A stretch of DNA of 64,000 nucleotides from Fimenecus sp964540535 (GTDB taxonomy: Bacteria > Bacillota > Clostridia > Oscillospirales > Acutalibacteraceae). The stretch is taken from the NCBI GenBank assembly GCA_964540535.1, contig CAZIMO010000004.1, forward strand, positions 150,276 to 214,275, read 5' to 3'. Under the pieces are notes generated by a model. That model made no database searches, was not told where the DNA came from, and saw only the letters and a list, made by a program, of their open reading frames with translations. A program made the position numbers and the translations under genes. This document shows, piece by piece, positions 1 to 7,910 of this stretch (position 1 is its first letter; every line of letters begins with the position of its first letter).

Positions 1-142
1 CGCCGATTATACCCATACAAAGCTCAATACACTCATCACAGATATAAACACCGGGACCGGCAATAAGCTTATCTACCTGTTCTTGAGTTTTACCGCAAAA
101 AGAGCATCTGACGGTTCTCTCTTTTTCGTTATCTCTTGCCAT
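1..142 (-). CDS. clpX: ClpX ATPase, N-terminal part (partial)
   Basis: ATP-dependent unfoldase subunit that feeds substrates to ClpP. Only the first 47 codons are inside the window; the rest lies beyond the left edge. The translation begins MARDNEKERTVRCSFCGKTQ and contains the paired CxxC zinc-finger motifs (CSFC ... CDEC) of the ClpX zinc-binding domain, which recruits adaptors and substrates. An AAGGAG SD precedes the ATG. It lies 14 nt downstream of clpP on the same strand, the usual tig-clpP-clpX order. The identification is firm despite truncation. Confidence 0.95.
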   Translation of the reverse strand, partial: MARDNEKERTVRCSFCGKTQEQVDKLIAGPGVYICDECIELCMGIIG

Positions 143-156
143 AACAAGCTCCTTAA

Positions 157-738
157 TTATCTTTTATAAAAGACTTTATCAACAAGGCCGTAATCCATTG
201 CGTCCTGTGCTGAGAGCCAATTATCACGTTCAGTATCAAGAGCAATCTGTTCAAGAGGCTTGCCTGTGTTTTCAGCAAGGATTTTGTTGAGTTTTTCTCT
301 TGTACGAAGAATATGCTCTGCGGCAATTTTAATGTCAGTTGCCTGGCCCTGAGCGCCGCCGAGAGGCTGATGTATCATAATTTCACTGTTTGGAAGAGCA
401 TATCTTTTGCCCTTTGCACCCGAAGATAACAAAAACGCACCCATACTTGCAGCCATACCCATACAAATGGTTGAAACATCGCATTTGATATACTGCATAG
501 TATCATAAATTGCAAGACCTGCTGATACTGATCCGCCGGGGCTGTTGATATAAAGGCTTATATCTTTTTCGCTATCCTGACCCTCAAGATAAAGCAACTG
601 TGCTACTACAAGAGAAGCTGTTGCATCATTAACCTCATCAGATAAAACGATAATTCTGTCATTTAAAAGTCTTGAGAAAATATCGTACTGTCTTTCCCCT
701 CTGTTTGTCTGCTCAACAACATATGGTACAAGTGCCAT
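157..738 (-). CDS. clpP: ClpP ATP-dependent protease proteolytic subunit
   Basis: Serine peptidase that forms the tetradecameric barrel of the ClpXP/ClpCP proteases in the cytoplasm. The 193-residue protein has the usual ClpP length. The catalytic triad can be read directly: Ser98 in GMAASMGAF, His123 in MIHQPLGG and Asp172 in TERDN. The ATG has a strong AAGGAGG SD. It sits between trigger factor upstream and clpX downstream, so folding and degradation factors are encoded together. Nothing unusual in the sequence. Confidence 0.98.
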   Translation of the reverse strand: MALVPYVVEQTNRGERQYDIFSRLLNDRIIVLSDEVNDATASLVVAQLLYLEGQDSEKDISLYINSPGGSVSAGLAIYDTMQYIKCDVSTICMGMAASMGAFLLSSGAKGKRYALPNSEIMIHQPLGGAQGQATDIKIAAEHILRTREKLNKILAENTGKPLEQIALDTERDNWLSAQDAMDYGLVDKVFYKR

Positions 739-774
739 AATATATTACCTCCTTAAAATCCGTGAAAAGCATTA

Positions 775-806
775 AAGAATCGCCCTTTGATTATTGGACA
801 ATTCTT
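775..806 (-). terminator. Hairpin between tig and clpP
   Basis: An 11-bp stem (AAGAATTGTCC with GGGCGATTCTT on the minus strand, two G-U pairs) lies in the 100-nt gap after trigger factor. The T-tract after it is weak (TTTAATGCTTTT). It may be a leaky terminator or attenuator that separates tig from clpP expression, or a processing site. Confidence 0.35.
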
Positions 807-838
807 CAATGTTTATACATATAATTATTTAGTGATAA

Positions 839-2245
839 TTATTCCTCGTCAGCCTTTTTCTTTGTTGTTTTTTTAGCTGCGGGTTTCTTTGCAGGCGCTT
901 TTTCAGCATCTTCGTCTGCATCTTCTGCTTTCTTCTTTGCGGCAGGCTTTTTAGCAGCAGTCTTCTTTTCTTCTGTTACAACTGCGTTTGCCTTAACAAA
1001 CTCAACTGCTTTTCTTGACTTAATGTCGCCTGCAAGAGCGTCAGCACTGATTGCTTTCTTAACTTGCTCAACATCCATATCATATGACTTTGCAAGCTTC
1101 TCATATTCTTCATTAAGCTCATCTTCAGCAGCTTCAATGCTTTCAGCCTTAATAATTGCTTCAAGTGCAAGAGAGAGCTTTACTTGAGCTTCTGCATTTT
1201 CTTTATAGCCTTCTCTGAAAGCTTTCATCTCCATACCTGTATACTGAAGATATGTATCAAGATTTAAGCCTTGAGCTTGAAGTCTGTAATTGAAATCATT
1301 AACGATGTTATCAATTGCTTCTTCAACCATAACTTCAGGAACTTCAACCTCTACACCCTTAACAACCTCTTCAAGAAGATCGTTAGTTACCTTGTTGTCA
1401 GCATCAGCCTTTTTATGCTCTTCAAGCTGTGATTTAACGCTCTTTTTAAGCTCGTCAAGCGTATCAAATTCGCTTACATCCTTTGCGAAATCGTCATCAA
1501 GCGCCGGAAGCTCTTTAACTCTGATTTCGTGAAGCTTAATTTTGAAAACTGCATCTTTAGAAGCAAGATTTTCTTGGTATTCTGCGGGGAATGTAACATT
1601 TACATCAAATTCTTCGTCAACCTTATGACCGATAATCTGATCTTCAAAGCTGGGAATGAATGCACCGCTGCCGATAACAAGCTCATAGTTTTCAGCTTTA
1701 CCGCCGTCAAAAGCAACACCGTCAACAAATCCTTCAAAATCAATAACAGTTGTGTCGCCGTTCTTAACTGCTCTGTCGCTTGCGTCAATCATTCTTGAAT
1801 TCTGCTCTTGCATTCTTGCAAGCTCTGTTTTTACTTCGTCAGCTGAAACCTTGCAAGAGGGCTTTGTAGCTTTAAGACCTTTGTACTCGCCGAGCTTTGC
1901 TTCGGGTTTAACTGTAACTTTAAGAACAAGCTCAACACCGTTTTTACCGATTTCGGGAACTTCAAGGTCAAAAGGCATACCTACAACGTCAAGACCTGAC
2001 TCTGTAATTGCATTGCCTACTTCTTCGGGATAGAGAATTTCGAGAGCGTCTTCATAGAAAACACCTTCGCCGTAAATTCTTTCAATAAAGTTTCTGGGTG
2101 CTTTACCCTTTCTGAAACCCTTAACGGTTATATCTTTTCTCTGCTTGAGGTAAGCTTTCTGAACAGCAGCCTCAAACTTTTCACCGTCAATTGAAATTTC
2201 AAGCTGATAGATATTTGTTTCTACCTTGTTTGATGATTTTAACAT
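839..2245 (-). CDS. tig: Trigger factor chaperone with Lys/Ala-rich tail
   Basis: Ribosome-associated chaperone and peptidyl-prolyl isomerase that meets nascent chains at the exit tunnel. The ribosome-binding signature GFRKGKAPRNFIE is near residue 45. The FKBP-like segment (DTTVIDFEGFVDG ... GSGAFIPSFEDQIIGHK) is around residues 160-215, followed by the helical C-domain. At 468 residues it is longer than the usual ~430; the surplus is a C-terminal tail from about residue 425, rich in Lys, Ala, Pro and acidic residues with repeated AAKKPAAKK units, resembling histone H1-like tails. ATG with CAGGAGGAA SD. Followed by clpP-clpX in the same direction. Confidence 0.96.
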   Translation of the reverse strand: MLKSSNKVETNIYQLEISIDGEKFEAAVQKAYLKQRKDITVKGFRKGKAPRNFIERIYGEGVFYEDALEILYPEEVGNAITESGLDVVGMPFDLEVPEIGKNGVELVLKVTVKPEAKLGEYKGLKATKPSCKVSADEVKTELARMQEQNSRMIDASDRAVKNGDTTVIDFEGFVDGVAFDGGKAENYELVIGSGAFIPSFEDQIIGHKVDEEFDVNVTFPAEYQENLASKDAVFKIKLHEIRVKELPALDDDFAKDVSEFDTLDELKKSVKSQLEEHKKADADNKVTNDLLEEVVKGVEVEVPEVMVEEAIDNIVNDFNYRLQAQGLNLDTYLQYTGMEMKAFREGYKENAEAQVKLSLALEAIIKAESIEAAEDELNEEYEKLAKSYDMDVEQVKKAISADALAGDIKSRKAVEFVKANAVVTEEKKTAAKKPAAKKKAEDADEDAEKAPAKKPAAKKTTKKKADEE

Positions 2246-2303
2246 TTAATATTCCTCCTGAATACTATGCTTACTATATTTGCAATACCGCAATATCCCC
2301 GAT

Positions 2304-2332
2304 ATTATATCACACAAAAAAAATAAATACAA
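2304..2332 (-). promoter_or_regulatory. Predicted sigma-A promoter of tig(-clpP-clpX)
   Basis: On the minus strand, TTGTAT (2327-2332), a 17-nt spacer and a perfect TATAAT (2304-2309) lie about 60 nt upstream of the tig ATG. No other consensus promoter was seen between tig and clpP, so it may also drive the clp genes. Confidence 0.65.
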
Positions 2333-2391
2333 TATTTTCCACAAGTTTTTTCTTGAACATTTGCAAAAAACAGAGGTATTTCAACACAAAA

Positions 2392-3084
2392 TCAGTCTAA
2401 ACTTATAAGGAACGGACAGAATTCAAGATAATCAGCAGAAATAAGACGAAAATTTACACCGTCATTTTCACCGTTCAACGCCAATTTTGTTGCACCGCCG
2501 TGAAGATGTCCGTAATAACAGCGGTTTATTTCATTCTTTTTAAGAACATCAAGAATAGGGTCGCAGGATTTCGCAAGACTTACGGGCGGATAATGAAGAA
2601 AAACTACGGTTTCACCGCCGAGTTTTTTTGCCGCATCAATTGAACGCTGAAGTCGGGCGCACTCACGGGTCATAATTTTGTCAATATTTTCTTTTTCAGC
2701 ATCGAAAAACCAGCCTCGTGAGCCTGCAATTGAAATATTTCCTACTCTGTAAGCGTTATTATGGAGTATTTTCAAGGTATCAAAGCCTTTTTTCTTAAAA
2801 AAATTTTCCATTTTTGTGACTGTATTCCACCAAAAATCGTGATTACCTTTAGAAATGATTTTTGTTCCGTTAAGTCTGTTTAAAAAATCAAAGTCCTTTT
2901 CGGCTTCTTCAAGGCTCATTGCCCAAGAAACATCGCCGTTGATTATAACTGTATCTTGCGGTTCAACAAGCCTTTGCCAATTATTTTCAAGACGCATGGC
3001 ATAATCATCCCAGCCCTTAAAAATATCCATTGGTTTATCAACGGAAAAGGAAAGATGCGTATCACCGATGGCATAAACAGACAT
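2392..3084 (-). CDS. Calcineurin-like metallophosphoesterase
   Basis: Predicted cytoplasmic metal-dependent phosphoesterase of unknown substrate. The metallophosphoesterase blocks appear in order: DTH near residue 8, the GDVSWA block near residue 50, GNHDFWW near residue 80, and GHLHGG near residue 195, which together supply the two-metal site. The 230-residue length is usual for this small stand-alone subfamily. It follows a GGAGAT SD and stands alone between tig and a divergent small ORF, so context does not suggest a substrate. The family is certain; a specific function cannot be given. Confidence 0.88.
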   Translation of the reverse strand: MSVYAIGDTHLSFSVDKPMDIFKGWDDYAMRLENNWQRLVEPQDTVIINGDVSWAMSLEEAEKDFDFLNRLNGTKIISKGNHDFWWNTVTKMENFFKKKGFDTLKILHNNAYRVGNISIAGSRGWFFDAEKENIDKIMTRECARLQRSIDAAKKLGGETVVFLHYPPVSLAKSCDPILDVLKKNEINRCYYGHLHGGATKLALNGENDGVNFRLISADYLEFCPFLISLD

Positions 3085-3152
3085 AAAATAAAATCTCCTA
3101 TGAATAATTAAGTTCTTCTTTCAAAAAATAAATATGAAAGGAGGTCAACAAA

Positions 3153-3314
3153 ATGGATAAGAACGGAAACATTATCTGCGACGCATGTCACTGCGTTCAT
3201 AACGACGGTCACATGAACTGTACGGCAGACGGAATTAAAGTCGGAACACACAACGCTTGCTGTTGTGACGATACAAGATGTGCAACTTTTAAAATAAAGG
3301 CTGAGTGCAAATAA
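3153..3314 (+). CDS. Small Cys-rich DUF1540-like protein
   Basis: A 53-residue ORF starting MDKNGNIICDACHCVHND, with eight cysteines in CDACHC, C, CCC, C and C groups. This pattern resembles the DUF1540 family of very small clostridial proteins, which are thought to bind metal; their function is not established. An excellent SD (AAAGGAGGTC) lies 7 nt before the ATG, and a strong hairpin follows the stop at once, so it looks like a real monocistronic gene. It is divergent from the phosphoesterase and convergent with thrC. Confidence 0.75.
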   Translation: MDKNGNIICDACHCVHNDGHMNCTADGIKVGTHNACCCDDTRCATFKIKAECK

Positions 3315-3320
3315 ACAAAA

Positions 3321-3355
3321 TGCGGAATCCCGAAAACAAGCTGAGGGATTCCGCA
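3321..3355. terminator. Terminator between DUF1540 gene and thrC
   Basis: A perfect 11-bp stem, TGCGGAATCCC paired with GGGATTCCGCA, lies between the convergent small ORF and thrC. It has a short T/A-rich flank on both sides, so it probably serves both strands. Confidence 0.75.
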
Positions 3356-3363
3356 TAACTTTG

Positions 3364-4857
3364 TTAGATTCCTAACATATCGAAAACAACTTGTTTCATA
3401 TCCTCTTTTTTGCATACACCTGTAAAGCGAGGTGTTTTACCTTTAAGAGTTGCAAGCTGTGACGGTACAGGCTCATTTGATTTTTCAAAAAGCTCTTCGA
3501 CCATATCAAACTCGTTATCTGCCTTGATTTTGTCTGTAATTGCCGAAAGAACGCTTGCAGAGAATTTATAGGGATTAGCAGTTGACGCAATTACTGTTGG
3601 CGTATTATCGCCCGTTGAGGCTTTATAATCATCATAAACCTTAACAGCAACCGCTGTATGAGTGTCGCAAAGATAATTCTTTTCACTGAAAACCTTTCCG
3701 ATGGTTGATTTTGTTTCAGCATCGTTACAGCAACCGGCCGCAAAAAGTTCTTTAACTTTATCGGCTACCGAAGCAGAAACTGTATATTTGCCGTCAGTTG
3801 CAAGAGCGTTCATCCACTCGGCAACCTGCACATCGTTTTCATCGCAAAGATGGAAAAGAAGTCTTTCAAGATTACTTGAAATCAAAATATCCATTGACGG
3901 TGAAGTTGTACAATAAAAGTCTCTGTTTTTATCGTAAGTTCCTGTTGTGAGGAAATCTGTAAGAACATTATTTGCATTTGAAGCGCAAATGAGAGTTTTT
4001 ACGGGCACGCCCATTCTCTTTGCATAATAAGCCGCAAGAATATTGCCGAAATTACCTGTAGGAACAACCACATTCATAGGCTCGCCGACTTTAAGTTCTC
4101 CGTTACCGAGCATATCACAGTATGCCGATACATAATAGACAATCTGCGGTACAAGACGGCCCCAATTTATAGAGTTTGCAGAAGAAAATGCAAGTCCGTT
4201 TTCTTGGAATTTCTTTTCAATATCTTTATCAGTAAAGATTTTCTTAACACCCGACTGCGCGTCGTCAAAATTACCCTCAATAGCGCAAACGCTTACATTG
4301 CCGCCCTCCTGAGTAGTCATTTGAAGCTTTTGCATAGGGCTTACACCGTCAACAGGATAGAATACAAGAATTTTTGTATTAGGAACATCCTTAAAGCCCT
4401 CAAGAGCGGCTTTGCCTGTATCGCCGGATGTTGCAACAAGAATTACAATTTCAGTATCTTTTACTGTTTTGCCTGCCGACACTGTAAGAAGATACGGGAG
4501 AAGCTGAAGCGCCATATCCTTAAATGCGCAGGTAGGACCGCGCCAAAGCTCGAGAACATTTGCAGTATCTGAAAGTTTATAAAGAGGCGCAACCTTATCT
4601 GAACTGAATTTCCCCTCTTTGTAAGCACCCTCAACACACATTGCAAGTTCATCATCTGTAAAATCGGTAAGATACAGCTTAAGAACTGCCTTTGCACGCT
4701 CGATATAGCTCATAGGAACAAGGCTTTCTATAAAATTAAGAGAAATCTTCGGAATTTCGGTGGGGACAAAAAGTCCGCCGTCTGATGAAATTCCCTTGGC
4801 AATTGCCTCAGCCGCAGTTACGCAAACTGACTTATCTCTTGTACTTGTATAATACAT
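3364..4857 (-). CDS. thrC: Threonine synthase
   Basis: PLP-dependent enzyme that converts O-phospho-homoserine to threonine and phosphate. The start MYYTSTRDKSVCVTAAEAIAKG is typical. The PLP-lysine motif CAFKDMALQ is near residue 115, and the phosphate-binding loop region is PTGNFGN. The 497-residue length fits the long class of threonine synthase. ATG with an AAAGGATG SD and a sigma-A-type promoter directly upstream. It is a single-gene unit; no other threonine genes are nearby. Confidence 0.96.
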   Translation of the reverse strand: MYYTSTRDKSVCVTAAEAIAKGISSDGGLFVPTEIPKISLNFIESLVPMSYIERAKAVLKLYLTDFTDDELAMCVEGAYKEGKFSSDKVAPLYKLSDTANVLELWRGPTCAFKDMALQLLPYLLTVSAGKTVKDTEIVILVATSGDTGKAALEGFKDVPNTKILVFYPVDGVSPMQKLQMTTQEGGNVSVCAIEGNFDDAQSGVKKIFTDKDIEKKFQENGLAFSSANSINWGRLVPQIVYYVSAYCDMLGNGELKVGEPMNVVVPTGNFGNILAAYYAKRMGVPVKTLICASNANNVLTDFLTTGTYDKNRDFYCTTSPSMDILISSNLERLLFHLCDENDVQVAEWMNALATDGKYTVSASVADKVKELFAAGCCNDAETKSTIGKVFSEKNYLCDTHTAVAVKVYDDYKASTGDNTPTVIASTANPYKFSASVLSAITDKIKADNEFDMVEELFEKSNEPVPSQLATLKGKTPRFTGVCKKEDMKQVVFDMLGI

Positions 4858-4890
4858 AAAAACACATCCTTTTCGTGTGGTTATTCGGTT

Positions 4891-4919
4891 ATTTTATCAT
4901 ATAATGTTTTATTTTTCAA
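4891..4919 (-). promoter_or_regulatory. Predicted sigma-A promoter of thrC
   Basis: Minus strand TTGAAA (4914-4919), 17-nt spacer, TAAAAT (4891-4896), about 35 nt upstream of the thrC start. It is squeezed against the stop codon of the yraN-like gene at 4922. Confidence 0.6.
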
Positions 4920-4921
4920 CA

Positions 4922-5287
4922 CTAAACTGCCATTGAATCAAAGGCATTTTTAATATGATTGATTTTTACAGGCTCATCATTTTCAAAATAGACCTCGATA
5001 ATATCATATCTCGGTTGTCTTTTAACTTTATAATCTTTTAAAAACAGTTGCGATGTTGCAATGATTTTTTGTCTTTTTGCAACATCAACTGCATCAGCAG
5101 GGGCATATTTCATATTTTCGCTTCGTGTTTTAACCTCAACAAAGCAAATATACTTTTTATCCTCCGCTACCAAATCAATTTCGCCCAAGCGACAGCTGTA
5201 ATGAGCAGAAACGATTAAATAGCCGTGCTTACGCATATACCTTGAAGCGAGAATTTCGCCGTACCGACCTAACAGTGCAGTATCCAT
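4922..5287 (-). CDS. YraN/UPF0102 family endonuclease-like protein
   Basis: Small protein of the YraN family, predicted to have a PD-(D/E)XK nuclease fold of the Holliday-junction-resolvase type. The core motifs can be seen: GEIDLVAED near residue 35 and FVEVKTRS near residue 50. Its 121 residues are the usual length. Its ATG overlaps the rnhB stop by one base (TAATG), so translation is probably coupled; rnhB-yraN is a common pair. The cellular role of the family is not established. Confidence 0.88.
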   Translation of the reverse strand: MDTALLGRYGEILASRYMRKHGYLIVSAHYSCRLGEIDLVAEDKKYICFVEVKTRSENMKYAPADAVDVAKRQKIIATSQLFLKDYKVKRQPRYDIIEVYFENDEPVKINHIKNAFDSMAV

Positions 5288-5895
5288 TATTTTCCACCGT
5301 AAAGCTTTTTTAAGAAAGTCATTCTGTGTATCGGTGACGGTCCGAACTCTGCAAGCCTTTCATAATGAAGCCTGGTGCCGTAGCCCTTATGCTTTTCAAA
5401 ATCATACTGCGGATATTGTTCAGACATTTCAAGCATAAAACGGTCACGGGAAACTTTAGCGAGAACAGACGCCGCCGCAATTGACATACTTTTCGCATCG
5501 CCCTTTACAACGACCTCTTCTTTAATACTCTCCGTGATATTAGGATAACGGTTGCCGTCAACCAAAGCGTAATCGGGCTTTATTTTTAAGCCCTCAACTG
5601 CCCTTTTCATAGCGAGAAAGGTAGCGTTTAGAATGTTGATTTCGTCAATTTCTTTTTCTGTAGCAATTCCGACAGAATAAGAAATCGCTTTTTCGCAAAT
5701 TACATCAAAAAGCTGTTCACGCTTTTTTTCAGACAGTTTTTTTGAATCATTAAGTCCTTCAATTTCAAGACCTACAGGTAAAATAACTGCCGCCGCATAA
5801 ACAGGACCTGCAAGAGGTCCTCTGCCTGCTTCGTCAATTCCGCAGATATTTTTATAGCCGTTTAAAATAGCGTTGTTTTCATAAAAATAATCCAT
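5287..5895 (-). CDS. rnhB: Ribonuclease HII
   Basis: Cleaves RNA in RNA-DNA hybrids and removes single ribonucleotides from DNA. The catalytic Asp-Glu pair is in GIDEAGRGPLAGPV near residue 20, with the DSKKLSEKKRE motif after it and further Asp residues in ALVDGN. At 202 residues it is of normal length. It has a CGGAGA SD 9 nt from the ATG and starts 3 nt after the rbgA stop. It belongs to the lepB-rbgA-rnhB-yraN operon. Confidence 0.96.
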   Translation of the reverse strand: MDYFYENNAILNGYKNICGIDEAGRGPLAGPVYAAAVILPVGLEIEGLNDSKKLSEKKREQLFDVICEKAISYSVGIATEKEIDEINILNATFLAMKRAVEGLKIKPDYALVDGNRYPNITESIKEEVVVKGDAKSMSIAAASVLAKVSRDRFMLEMSEQYPQYDFEKHKGYGTRLHYERLAEFGPSPIHRMTFLKKLYGGK

Positions 5896-5898
5896 AAA

Positions 5899-6768
5899 TT
5901 AAATCTCCGGTCTTTCAAGGGAAATCAAGCCAAGCTTGCCGCCGCGGTATTCGTCAAGGAGCATTACCGACACTCTTTCAGTATCAATTTCACCGCCGCG
6001 AATTATCATACCGCGTTTTTTACCAATCATTTCAAGAACTTCCCAAGATTCTTTTTCTGAAAAATCAGCGATTTTATAGCGTTCGGTAAGTCTTTCGGGA
6101 TAATCGGCTTTCATAACCTCTAAAAGTCTTACAGCAAGAGTTTCGGCATCAAGAATTTCGTCTTTTACAGAACCTATAAAAGCAAGTCTGTCGCCAACCT
6201 TCGGATCGTCAAATTTAGGCCACAAAACACCTGGAGTATCAAGAAGTTCAATTCCGTTGCCGATTGCAAACCACTGATTATTCCTTGTAACACCAGCCTT
6301 ATCGGCAACTTTTGCCTTTGCAGATTTAGCCATTCGGTTAATAAAAGAAGATTTACCCGTATTTGGTATTCCCACAACCATTATACGAAGCGCCTTACCG
6401 GGCATTCCGCGATCCTCATTTTTTTTAATAACATCTTTAAGTACTTCACGCACTGCAACTATATAATGATTAAGACCTTTGCTCGACCGACAGTCAACCG
6501 GAATCGCACGGATGCCTTTTTTCTTATAATACTCGACCCACTGATTTGTAGTATTTTTATCTGCAAGGTCACATTTATTGAGCAAAACTATGCGCGGTTT
6601 ATTATTTATAAGCTCGCCCAGTTCAGGATTAGAACTGCTGTAAGGAATTCGCGCATCAATAATTTCTGTCACACCGTCAACAAGAGAAAGACTTTCTTTA
6701 ATCAGACGGCGTGTTTTTGCCATATGGCCGGGAAACCACTGCACAATTTGCTTTTGACTGTCAGCCAT
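5899..6768 (-). CDS. rbgA: Ribosome biogenesis GTPase RbgA (YlqF)
   Basis: Circularly permuted GTPase needed for late 50S assembly. The motifs appear in permuted order: NKCDLAD (G4), a DCRSSKG segment (G5), GIPNTGKSSF (G1, near residue 130) and DTPGVLWPKF (G3). I chose the ATG at 6768 over an in-frame TTG five codons upstream because GGAGGA sits 7 nt before this ATG. The protein is then 289 residues. The start overlaps the preceding lepB by 8 nt. lepB-rbgA-rnhB is a widespread Firmicute order. Confidence 0.95.
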   Translation of the reverse strand: MADSQKQIVQWFPGHMAKTRRLIKESLSLVDGVTEIIDARIPYSSSNPELGELINNKPRIVLLNKCDLADKNTTNQWVEYYKKKGIRAIPVDCRSSKGLNHYIVAVREVLKDVIKKNEDRGMPGKALRIMVVGIPNTGKSSFINRMAKSAKAKVADKAGVTRNNQWFAIGNGIELLDTPGVLWPKFDDPKVGDRLAFIGSVKDEILDAETLAVRLLEVMKADYPERLTERYKIADFSEKESWEVLEMIGKKRGMIIRGGEIDTERVSVMLLDEYRGGKLGLISLERPEI

Positions 6769-7324
6769 TTTCAGTTCCTCCAAAATCGGAATTAAATAAA
6801 TGCAAATCCCCTAATTTATATATAACATGTCCTACAACATAGCGTTCGTCAATCATTCCAACATATATATCACGGCTGTCGGCAGAATGGTTTCGGTTAT
6901 CGCCCATTACAAAAAGCTTACCCTCGGGTACTGTATAGGTTTTTGTCATTGAATAATTAAATTCCATATTTTCTTTAATATACGGTTCATCCAATTGTTT
7001 GCCGTCAACTACCACCTTACCCGTGGTACTGTCAAAGGATATTTTTTGACCGCCGACAGCGATTACTCTTTTAATGAGAACTTCAGCATAAGCATTGGGC
7101 TGTGACACTACAACCACATCACCGTATGCAATGTCAGAATTTATTGCAGTTATTAATACCGAATCGCCGTCATGAAAAGTATTTTCCATTGACTCGCCCA
7201 CAACAGTTGAAATCTTAAAAAAGAATGTAAAAATAACGCACACCGCAATAAGTGCAGTTACCATTATTGAAGCAAAATCATAAACCGATTCAAATTTTTT
7301 ATTCTTATTTTCATTCATAGTCAT
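6761..7324 (-). CDS. lepB: Signal peptidase I (second of tandem pair)
   Basis: Type I leader peptidase that removes Sec/Tat signal peptides on the outer membrane face. One N-terminal membrane span (around residues 20-45) precedes the Ser motif VVGESMENTF and the Lys motif LIKRVIAVGG; the conserved GDNRNHSADSR box is near the C-terminus. Three in-frame starts exist (GTG 7339, ATG 7324, ATG 7318); 7324 has GGAAG at a workable distance. It overlaps the upstream lepB by 14 nt. The Ser region reads ESMENTF instead of the usual SMxPT, so substrate preference may differ. Confidence 0.93.
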   Translation of the reverse strand: MTMNENKNKKFESVYDFASIMVTALIAVCVIFTFFFKISTVVGESMENTFHDGDSVLITAINSDIAYGDVVVVSQPNAYAEVLIKRVIAVGGQKISFDSTTGKVVVDGKQLDEPYIKENMEFNYSMTKTYTVPEGKLFVMGDNRNHSADSRDIYVGMIDERYVVGHVIYKLGDLHLFNSDFGGTENG

Positions 7325-7898
7325 CAATCTTCCAATCACCTAAAGGAAAAATTCTTAAATTAGCAACCCCGAGAACATAGCGTTCGTCAATAAGCCCTAT
7401 AACATCAAACCGACTGTCGAGAGAATTATTTCGGTTATCACCCATAACAAACAGCATACCTTCGGGTACTACTGTTACGCCTTTAAAATCGCCCTTACGC
7501 AAAGTGAGGTCTGCAATATAAGGTTCATTTTGAATTTCGCCGTTTACAATTACAGCGCCTGTTGTAAAATCAATATTTATCGTATCGCCGCCCTTGGCAA
7601 TTACGCGTTTAATCAAAGGTTCATTAAGTGTATTTGGCTGAGTTACAACGACAATATCGCCGCGATCAACACTCTTTGTAACAGCGCTAACAGTAAGCCA
7701 ATCACCGTCTTGAAGCGTAGGCAGCATTGACTCGCCCGAAACGCCTACAACACGCACAAAGAATGTGAATACTATTAGGATAAGCAGAACAGCATATATC
7801 GGTGAGTCAAGCCATTCATAAACAGTACTCCACAGACTTTTTTTAGGGAGTTCTTTATTTAATTCAAAGGAGATTTCAAATTCTTCTCTTTTTCTCAT
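7311..7898 (-). CDS. lepB: Signal peptidase I (first of tandem pair)
   Basis: Type I signal peptidase of 195 residues. A membrane span (YAVLLILIVFTFFVRVVG, around residues 35-53) is followed by the canonical Ser motif GVSGESMLPTLQDGD, the Lys motif LIKRVIAKGG and the MGDNRNNSLDSR box. AAAGGTGAT SD before the ATG. It leads a lepB-lepB-rbgA-rnhB-yraN operon and overlaps the next lepB, which suggests tandem duplication followed by divergence: the two share the framework but differ around the active site. Confidence 0.95.
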   Translation of the reverse strand: MRKREEFEISFELNKELPKKSLWSTVYEWLDSPIYAVLLILIVFTFFVRVVGVSGESMLPTLQDGDWLTVSAVTKSVDRGDIVVVTQPNTLNEPLIKRVIAKGGDTINIDFTTGAVIVNGEIQNEPYIADLTLRKGDFKGVTVVPEGMLFVMGDNRNNSLDSRFDVIGLIDERYVLGVANLRIFPLGDWKIDDYE

Positions 7899-7910
7899 TT
7901 TATATCACCT

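Noticed and set aside
1290..2033. Overlapping plus-strand frames antisense to trigger factor
   Set aside because: Low-complexity Ser/Leu-rich shadows of the tig reading frame with no SD; the minus-strand gene explains the region.
3108..3415. Minus-strand frames over the small Cys-rich gene
   Set aside because: They are complements of the DUF1540-like ORF and its terminator; the plus-strand frame has the SD, family pattern and terminator.
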